Source: Marisa cornuarietis
Taxonomy: Eukaryota > Mollusca > Gastropoda > Architaenioglossa > Ampullariidae
Assembly (NCBI GenBank): GCA_004794655.1
Contig: SMMW01000617.1
Span: forward strand, 16,037,501 to 16,101,500
Length of the DNA stretch: 64,000 nucleotides
Direction of reading: 5' to 3'
The position numbers and the translations under genes are program-made. Under the pieces are notes generated by a model that saw nothing but the letters and a program-made list of their open reading frames with translations, was not told the origin of the DNA and made no database searches. Positions 23,804-64,000 of this stretch are shown here, piece by piece (positions within the stretch are counted from its first letter, which is position 1; every line of letters begins with the position of its first letter).

Positions 23804-26460
23804 TAGCATAGCAGCAAGGCTTTCTCCATCAACAGATTTCCAGTGGACTTGGTTCCTTCTGAGAGGAAAGATTCCAATGCTGGTGATATTTATTGAAGGA
23901 GTTTGGATAAAGCTGATGTCTGGGAAATGTGGGGAATGCGCTGACAACTTCATGTCTTCTTGTTTACATCTTTCAATTTTTATTTCTGACAGAATTTCTG
24001 AAAAAAAGCCAGGAGATGTTAATTTGCTTTATCTAAGTTGCACATGTTGAGTGCCTTTCTTGATATGTTGTTTTCAAAATGCATACTCATGGGTGCATAA
24101 GCAATGTTAGCTGTTGATGAAATTAGCAGTATAGCCCAAAGACAAAATATTTTAAGGAATTCATTAGTAATCTTTATTCTCAACATCTTAATGTCATTTG
24201 CTTTTCCTTCTCATATAACCATGAAGTTTTTTCAGACTGTTGCTTTACTACTTTTGTAGTCTGATTGCAAGATCTCTTTTAATATCCATGCTTTTGATGA
24301 TTGTTATAAATGTGAATGTTCACTAACAATGTTCAAGGTTTTAACTTGGACCTTACTTATATATTTAGGTAGCCTGCTCTTTTTTTAAGAGCATGGATTT
24401 TACATATTTTAAACAGTCTTCTAGTGGCTGTATTTTTTAATAGAAATTGCATGGTTCTTATTACAAAACAAGTATGTTTATTTCTGAATGCCTTAAACCG
24501 TCCTCACTGTACAGCTTCATACAACTATCACAAAGGTTATTATCATCCTCAGCACAAGTATCACCATGTGACTACACAACCACCAACGCCACATCATTTT
24601 CTGTTATTAGCAACCTTGTCTACATAGACACATTGTTGCAAACTATCAAAAATTTAAACATGGAACATATATAGCATTAATGTAAAGAAATGTTTATCAA
24701 CATGGATATTGTTAAGTCAGTAGCTACCTTTTTTTATAGTCTCATGCTTCATTGCATTGATATGTATATGTGTAATGTGGTCATGCAAAATTTAGCATAT
24801 GTAGTGTGTAACACAGCTTTAGACTTCTTGTAGCTTTTCAAATATGTGGTTCTGTAATATCTCGTGTAATATATATTGCATGTACTTTATCATGCTATTT
24901 TGGGCTAATTTTTTTGACATGATACATTTATTGTTTTCTTGCCAAATGTGTATGGAATGTTTACATGATCAACTCTTCCACTTCTTTAATATATATATAT
25001 ATATATGTTTCATGCATTATCCATCTCGCTTTACTTGAGCCCTGGAATGGAAGTTTCATGAGCCTCATACAGATTGTGGAAAATTGTTAAAATGAAAGCT
25101 ACTGCAACTCTTATAGTTTAAACACTAAACAGTTTGAATTTATGTGGAATTCTGTTTTGTGTTAATAACTGTATATACTGTTGTCCATCATAGCAGCCGT
25201 TAGGAAACAAAGGGAAACTAATCCAACAAATAAAAAGGTGCATAAATATAAAAATAAAACACTATATACTTTAGCACTTTGTGAATAGTGAATGTAACTA
25301 AAATATGTAAAGCAGTAATAAAAAATTGGAAGATGATAGAAAATAAGTATCTTTGCTTGCAAATTCCTAAGGGTTTCTGTATTATAGTTGGGGTTAAATT
25401 TTTGGGTTGAAGGAAGTTTTATTGCCTCATTCACCTAAGCAATGAATGACCAAAGACAACCAAACCTGGTGCTGGTTAAATATATTTGATTTAGCCAACA
25501 ACTGATGCCGAAAGATGGTAGCTTTGCACCTGCTTTTTCATGTCACCAATCTGTAACGCTGGCTTTTGGTCGGAGAGAAAAAAAAAATGGTGGTTTTTCT
25601 TTGAAAATGCTTTAAATATTACCTCAGCATATCACTTGCCTTGCAGATCTTGATTTCAGCTGTGTGTATGTGTGTGTTTGTGAGATAGAGAGAGTGATTG
25701 TACGTGTGTGTGGGAGGGTACTTTAAAAGTAGGGTGTTGGATTATGAGGTCTTGATCCTCACTGTGTATACACCATCATTAATTGTAAATGCATGACAAA
25801 TGGCCTTTTTAAAATAAAGAAAATCCAAGCTCATTATTATCTCTTAAAATATTGTTCGTATGTTCCATTTACATTTAATAAAAGGATTTTTGTGTGTTTA
25901 CACTTTTTAAATCAATATTGAAGACTCCTTTTTTCAGTTGTTTTTTTTTTGGGGGGGGCTGGTATTGTGATTTATAGACAGCTTGTGGGTATTTTTAACA
26001 ATTTGTTTTTATCTATCTTTTTTTTAGGGAAAGGACAAAATGTGTTACACAAATTGTTACCAAAATATTACCTTTTTTTAGACATCAGACTGCAATGTAA
26101 TTTCATTTTATCGAAAGAAAAAGTAAAAATATCTTTGTTTGGAACGGCTCTGTTGGTGTGTTTGAATGACGTACTATAACATACAAAGTTGGCTAACGTT
26201 GCTGGTGAAATTTTTGTGGCAGAGATCGTACTATAGTTCGTGTCTTTTGCTAATATAGCCATTTTTCTCGGTCATGCTAGCAGCAGTACCAACACAAATT
26301 ACATTCAGCAGGAAAATGTCTACTGGTTCAGAGAAGGTGGGCTCTTTTCATTTAGGTTAAAAAAAGGTCCTGTGTTCTGGAGAACTGTACGTGCTGCTAA
26401 GAATTTAAACAATAACCCCTAGGGTAGGTCTCTCTCTCTCTTTCTTTTAACTGTTTCCAG
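23804..26460 (+). other. 3' flank and probable 3'UTR of the C12orf56 homologue
   Basis: AT-rich with no recognised ORF. Several AATAAA hexamers (near 25251, 25317, 25815 and 25877) are candidate polyadenylation signals; the sequence does not show which is used. Homopolymer runs lie near 25940-25960. Confidence 0.4.
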
Positions 26461-26479
26461 CTGTTAGGTAAACATCATG

Positions 26480-28346
26480 AGTTGCAGCAATTCGGTGTTG
26501 GCACGTTAGTCAGGCCTCTCTTGTGCCCCTTCCAGGGGGTCACCTATAACTGGCGGCTTGTCGACTCCTTGATATTACCCAAACACCCCTTCTACTGTTT
26601 GCTTCATCGACTTTCTCCTTCCGTACCATGGAGGACTGTCTTGGGCAATGTGCTCGATCAAAAACAGTTTTCACCTCTTGACGGTGGCGAGCAGAGGCTC
26701 CTGGGAACTTATCAGGATGGTGACCAGGCTGCGAGTAGTCTCCGAAGGCACTTCATCTCGAATGCCTGGATATTTTATTTCATATCAGCATGGACCAAGT
26801 TTCGCAGCCGTGCAGCATAATCGGGGAGAGCAGGGACTTGTACAGTTGAAACTTGTTCTTGAAACTGCTACCTATGCTGTCCCATATTTTGTTCAGCCTC
26901 GCCATTGCTACCGTTGCTGCTGTGATCCTTTGACAAGTGTCCGCTACGCAACTGCCATCCTTGCCTTCAAGGTACTTGAAACTCTGCATCTCCTCAAGTT
27001 GCACGCCATTCAACTGGATCTCTGCTTTTTCCTGCCCGACAGTGTTCATTGTTTTATCAGTGCTGATGTTCATGCAACAAGCGCTCGCACTGATCGCGAG
27101 ACTGTGAGAGCCTGCAACTCGATCACCATGGTTGCCTGCCATCAGCTCTATGTCGTCGGCAAAGCGGAGGTTGCGGTCTTCCTCCGATGGACACGGAGTT
27201 GTGGTGATTATGCAGCATGTCTCGCATGATTCCCTCCGTATAGACATTGAACAGCACCGGGGATAGCGGACAACCTTGGCGGACCACCCACTGTTGTAGG
27301 AAAACGCGCTCCCAACTTTTCATTGAGCAGAACAGAGCTCTTAGAATCGGCGTAAAACGACTGGATGGTTCGGACTATGCCCTCCACAATGTTGAATTTC
27401 CGCATCACGTGCCACAACCCACCGTGCCACACTATTTCGAAAGCCTTCTTGAAGTCAATAAAGTTGTGAGCTTTACCGTGCTGTAGGTGTTTTTCGATCG
27501 GGACATGGCTGTTGAAGATTTGTTTAACAGTGCTTCTAACGGCTTGAAATTCAGCCTGGTCATCCACGAGTAATTCCTCCGCTATCCGCATGAGACGTTT
27601 CTGTAGCATCTTCATTATAACTTTACTTGGATGACTTATCAGGCTGATCGTGCGGTAGTTCTGGCACTGCCTCGGGTTCCCTTTTCGGCAGAGGTATGAC
27701 TAGTGACTGCGTCTATTCTTTTGGCCACTGCTTGGCCTTCCAAATTTTGCGACAGAGTTCGGTAAGAACCTTCACTGTCTCTTCCCCACCACATTTGAGC
27801 AACTCAGCTAGGACGTTTTCGACCCCTGGAGACTTCCCACCCTTCGTAGTATGAATGGCCTCCTCAGCCTCTCCCTGTACGACCTGCAGAGCTTCAAGAT
27901 CTTCAAGTTCCGTGTCTGAGACCATATCATCCTCGAGGATGTTTAGGTCCGTCGCAAGCTCTATGCTGTGTAGATCAGAGCAATATTCTTTTCATCAATC
28001 TAGTACAGACTTCTCCTCCATGAGGAGTTTGCCAGTTCTGTCTTTGATGACAGATGAATTTTTTTTTTTTTTTTTTTTTGCTGACCTCGTTAGGGTGTTG
28101 AGCAGGCGGTGGACCTTACCTCTGTCGCCACAACCTACCCCCTCCTCAATCTCCGTGCATCTTTCTTCGATCCAAGCTTCTTTGGCTGCCTTTATCTCTT
28201 TCCTGATTGCACGACTGACCTTGCGATATTCGACCGCTGCTTCGGGGTTGCTCTCTGACTCGCTCTTTAGCTCTCGCTTTCGATCACAGAGGCGAATTTG
28301 CCTCCAACCTGCGCCCGAAAGAGTCCGGCCACTTTGGCCTCGATAA
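26480..28346 (-). mobile_element. Decayed second LINE (reverse transcriptase relic)
   Basis: Minus-strand frames broken by several shifts and stops give RT motifs in order: FIDFKKAFEIVWHGGLW (near 27440-27490), VRQGCPLSPVLFN (27250-27290), LRFADDIELM (27145-27175) and LHGCETWSM (26785-26810). Upstream pieces (27713-27925) include AIHTTKGGKSPGVENV, the linker typical between endonuclease and RT. The endonuclease is missing, so the copy is 5'-truncated. A 20-plus T run near 28059-28079 interrupts it. The group resembles the LINE at 1854-5128 but the copy is much older. Confidence 0.82.
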
Positions 28347-28349
28347 GCT

Positions 28350-30493
28350 GAAAACTGTTCCCTCTTTAAAGCTTTTATTATAGTTAGTAGGAAAATACTG
28401 GATTGTGTTAGAAGAACCGTCGTTTAAATGACCAAGAACAAACTTTTCTGCTTGAGTTTCCATGCATAGGTCTCTGTCTCTCTCTCTCTCTCAGAATTTT
28501 TTCCTTTGTGTCTTTATTTTTGTACACTCAATACATTTCTTGGAAGTAGAAAAATAAAGGCGTATTGAAAGCTCCATGCATGTCCTCAATGGATTCGAAA
28601 CTTGATCCGCTAGTACAGATCTGTATCGTACTTTAGTTTGAATATATCGTGGATCTTTGGTACCATGTGCACTGTCGTCCATTGTACAGCGTACATTTGA
28701 TAGATGTAAGGGATTATTACAAGAGCCAGAACAGAATTCCATTAGGATTCCCCAGATTTTGTAATGAGGAAGCTCTACAACGTCTACAGCGAACATCTAC
28801 ACTCTTTCAACATCACATATCGTCAGACTCAAAAGCACTCTTTAACGTTTGATTAATTTATTTCTTAAATGTTTCTAAGCATACAGTAAATAAAATAATT
28901 TTTTCACCCTGTATCCGAAAAGGAGCGTATATGCAAAGAGAAAAAAGACCTGTGTAGTGTCTCAACAAATCGAAATGATTGTCAACAAACCCTCGTCGTG
29001 CATCACCAAACGTTTATATAGCACGCGTCAACAAACATCTACCGCGCGTCTAAACGGGCTTATCGCGTGTCATCAATCGTCTATTGTGCACAAACAAAAC
29101 TTACATCATTATACTCTCAGCGCCATCCTTAGTTCCTTCTTCTTTGCATAAACGCACATTCCCGGAGAGTGATCAACTTGGACGGAGTCGCCAATAGCAG
29201 TAGTTTCTGAACATTTTGACATACAGTGATGCATGTAGGTACAGCACGTGAGTGAATGCTTGCTAAACTGATGCGGACTAGACAATGGTTGTGACAAAGG
29301 ATATGTTCAAAAAGGAAAACTATGTACAAGGATGTAAAGCAAAAAGCACACAGTTCTACAATTTTTTAAGTTTTAAGAAAGAATTATTAAGGAAAATGCT
29401 AGCTAGTACGGTACTAATAATTAAAAAAATTACACGGAAACATATTTGGTGGCTGGTCTTAAAGTCAGGTGCTAATAACAGATTTAAAATCCACCGACAG
29501 ACGAGATGGAGTTCTATCCTACATAAAGCTTCAGCTGCTGGTATCCATTCTAAATTTAGGCATAAATATCTTTTTAACAATCAAACATTCTTCTTAAGAC
29601 TTGCCAAGAGTTTTGCATCACAAACTCAGGAGAAGAAATTGTTCTTAATAAGCATGTTCGGGCAACGGTAGAACATCGCACTTTGTTACTATACCCAGAA
29701 ATTATTCGACATGTTTTGACAATGCGTGCACGCGCGTGCATGTGTGTGCTTATTATGTGCATACGCTGCATAAATTTAATCAAAAGTATACAGAAGATAG
29801 CAGAGGAAGAAACTGAGATGAATAGACGGACTTAAAAACAAACTCTGAGGCACAAAGGCAAGCAGAGGAAGAAAACACAAGACGGAAAGATTTCTAGACA
29901 AGTATAAAAACTACAGGACCGATGTTAGAATGTGCACAACTAAAGTTTCTCATAACCTGTATATGTTCATATTTTTTGTATAGTGGTTCACGACAAAATA
30001 TACATTGTATTAAAACATTTGTCCACACAATAACGCTTTTATTCTAATAGGTATACTACCTGGAACCTTGCTTCAGTTATTTGGTTGTATTTGCTTTCTG
30101 TTGATATATATTCCTAAATGAATTTGTAGTCTTTGTTCATTTTTCCGTAATTTGTTAATTTTGCTATTTTTGTATTCTGTCGTTTTGCACTCACAAGGCA
30201 ATAATTCTTTTACTTTCTAGAACGAAATAAAGGTGATTTTTTTCCATACCTTGCTGCTATCAAACGGCCTTCAACAAGTAAACAGTGGGAAGCCAGGTAA
30301 ACAGTTTTATGATGTCCTCATTCTAGGAACAGATGTCTTTTGAGACTTATGCAGCGTATTTATGGAGGGACGAAAAGAAATTAAGTTTCACTTGATCTTT
30401 ACTGTGCAAAGAAACGATGTTTAAAATTGTGTTATATCCAGTAAAGACAGTTACAGATGGTGTAAAAAGGACCATTTTTGTCAGTTGCTTGTT

Positions 30494-30530
<37 letters not shown>

Positions 30531-30813
30531 TGCTTTGTTTCTGGTAATAATCTTTAACCGACGATGATCTTTGTGAACTAAAGGAAAACAAATGTTCATA
30601 CTGCCATCCTCCCCTCAACCTCTGATAACTACTCAAAGTAGCTTATACATATAAATAAACGAAAGTATTTATATGACTACTTGTATATAAACCCTGTAAG
30701 GTGCAGCAAGTAATAAAACTGTGACAGGTGTGACGAGCACTAGTAATGTGTAAACTGTAACAACAGCGTATAGAGTGTCAGGTGTCAGCGCTGCAGCTTG
30801 TAGAGGTTTCCTC
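28350..30813. other. Intergenic region between the two convergent genes
   Basis: No recognised gene. An ORF of 128 codons at 29285-29671 has unremarkable basic composition and no family resemblance. Microsatellite patches occur (TC/AC near 30497-30530). The left part of this stretch may hold the 3' end of gene 2: an AATAAA on the minus strand lies near 30036-30042. Confidence 0.45.
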
Positions 30814-63358
<32,545 letters not shown>

Positions 63359-63988
63359 CTGAAAATGCAGCAGCAACATCGTCAACAGCGTCGAAGAATA
63401 ATACATTTTCGTTGATGATTATTTAAAACATTTTAAATTAGTAGCTGTTTAGGGCTCAAGTCGACAGTTTTAAAAAGGAGGCTGCCTGGCTGTGTGTTAT
63501 TACAAAAACAATTTCAGCCAGTCAGAGAAAGATTTTGTTCTAGTCACACTCTTTTCAACCTTTCAGTGCATCTGAGATACGTTTTGCAAAAATGTCAAAG
63601 TTGACGATGATGATTGAACCCCCATGACCTAAACTAGAACTAAATACTAATCCTTGATTTTTTTTAAATATCGTTTTACCTCTCAGTAATTCTAGTACAT
63701 GAATAAACGCAGTGTCAAACTTGTAAAAATACTAACCAATAAATATAAAATGAAAAAACCCCAGAAATTTGCATTTAACAAATGGGTAACGGTCTCTATG
63801 ATGATAGTGAGAGAATGTTGATTATAATATGTTTTAATTTAAAGCGATCAAATTGTAAATACTACTTGTGTCTTTTAGCAACTTTTTAATCTTTCGTCTA
63901 TTATCATGTCCTTTGTCATATAGCCACTCATTAGCATAAACAGCAGTTTAAATAAAACACGATTAGCGGGAAAATACTTAAATCTCAC

Positions 63989-64000
63989 CTTTCTGCAATA
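63989..64000 (-). CDS. Possible edge of the preceding gene 2 exon
   Basis: The last 12 bases, read on the minus strand, end AGAAAG|GTGAGA, a good donor in a phase compatible with the EGF-like exon. It could be the 3' end of an exon that starts beyond the window. The evidence is only the donor. Confidence 0.25.

Noticed and set aside
23733..24050. 105-codon ORF overlapping the last exon of gene 1
   Set aside because: Out of frame with the conserved coding sequence and lies mostly in the presumed 3'UTR.
29285..29671. 128-codon plus-strand ORF between the genes
   Set aside because: No recognised motif, no splice or promoter context, AT-rich composition as in flanking DNA.

Overview
This is a eukaryotic, intron-rich, AT-rich window from an animal genome. 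A near-intact RTE-like LINE, tRNA-derived SINEs, CR1/L2-type LINE fragments and very long simple repeats fit a lophotrochozoan, probably a gastropod mollusc. The organism is inferred from repeat style and gene structure; nothing in the sequence names it.

Two protein-coding genes lie tail to tail. Gene 1 (+ strand, 5670-23803) is a complete 12-exon homologue of vertebrate C12orf56. The splice phases close exactly and give a 709-residue protein of unknown function. Gene 2 (- strand, about 63358 down to 30814, its 5' end beyond the right edge) is a very long extracellular multidomain gene. I could follow 28 consecutive exons in phase, 1811 residues in this window. In order they encode an EGF-like module, a cadherin-like domain, a long run of Asn-glycosylation-rich beta-sandwich-like repeats, an F5/8 type C (discoidin) domain over three exons, a linker that includes a 36-nt micro-exon, and a C-terminal Asp-box region. 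I do not recognise this domain combination as a named protein, and it is the main find. Two adjacent introns use GC-AG sites, and the C-terminus has a competing frame with a hydrophobic tail.

Layout: 1-1853 non-coding with a degraded LINE scrap; 1854-5128 a near-intact LINE on the - strand with 12-bp target-site duplications and one frameshift; 5141-5669 the upstream region of gene 1; 5670-23803 gene 1, whose introns hold two MITE-like elements, a tandem duplication and LINE/SINE tails; 23804-26460 3' flank; 26480-28346 a second, decayed LINE; 28350-30813 unassigned intergenic sequence; 30814-64000 gene 2, with introns full of microsatellites, three clear SINE copies, LINE pieces, a 79-bp mariner-like foldback element, an inverted intronic duplication and a GC-rich candidate LTR-type element.

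The two genes show no evident functional link. Exon borders were set by splice consensus plus reading-phase continuity, not by transcript evidence.
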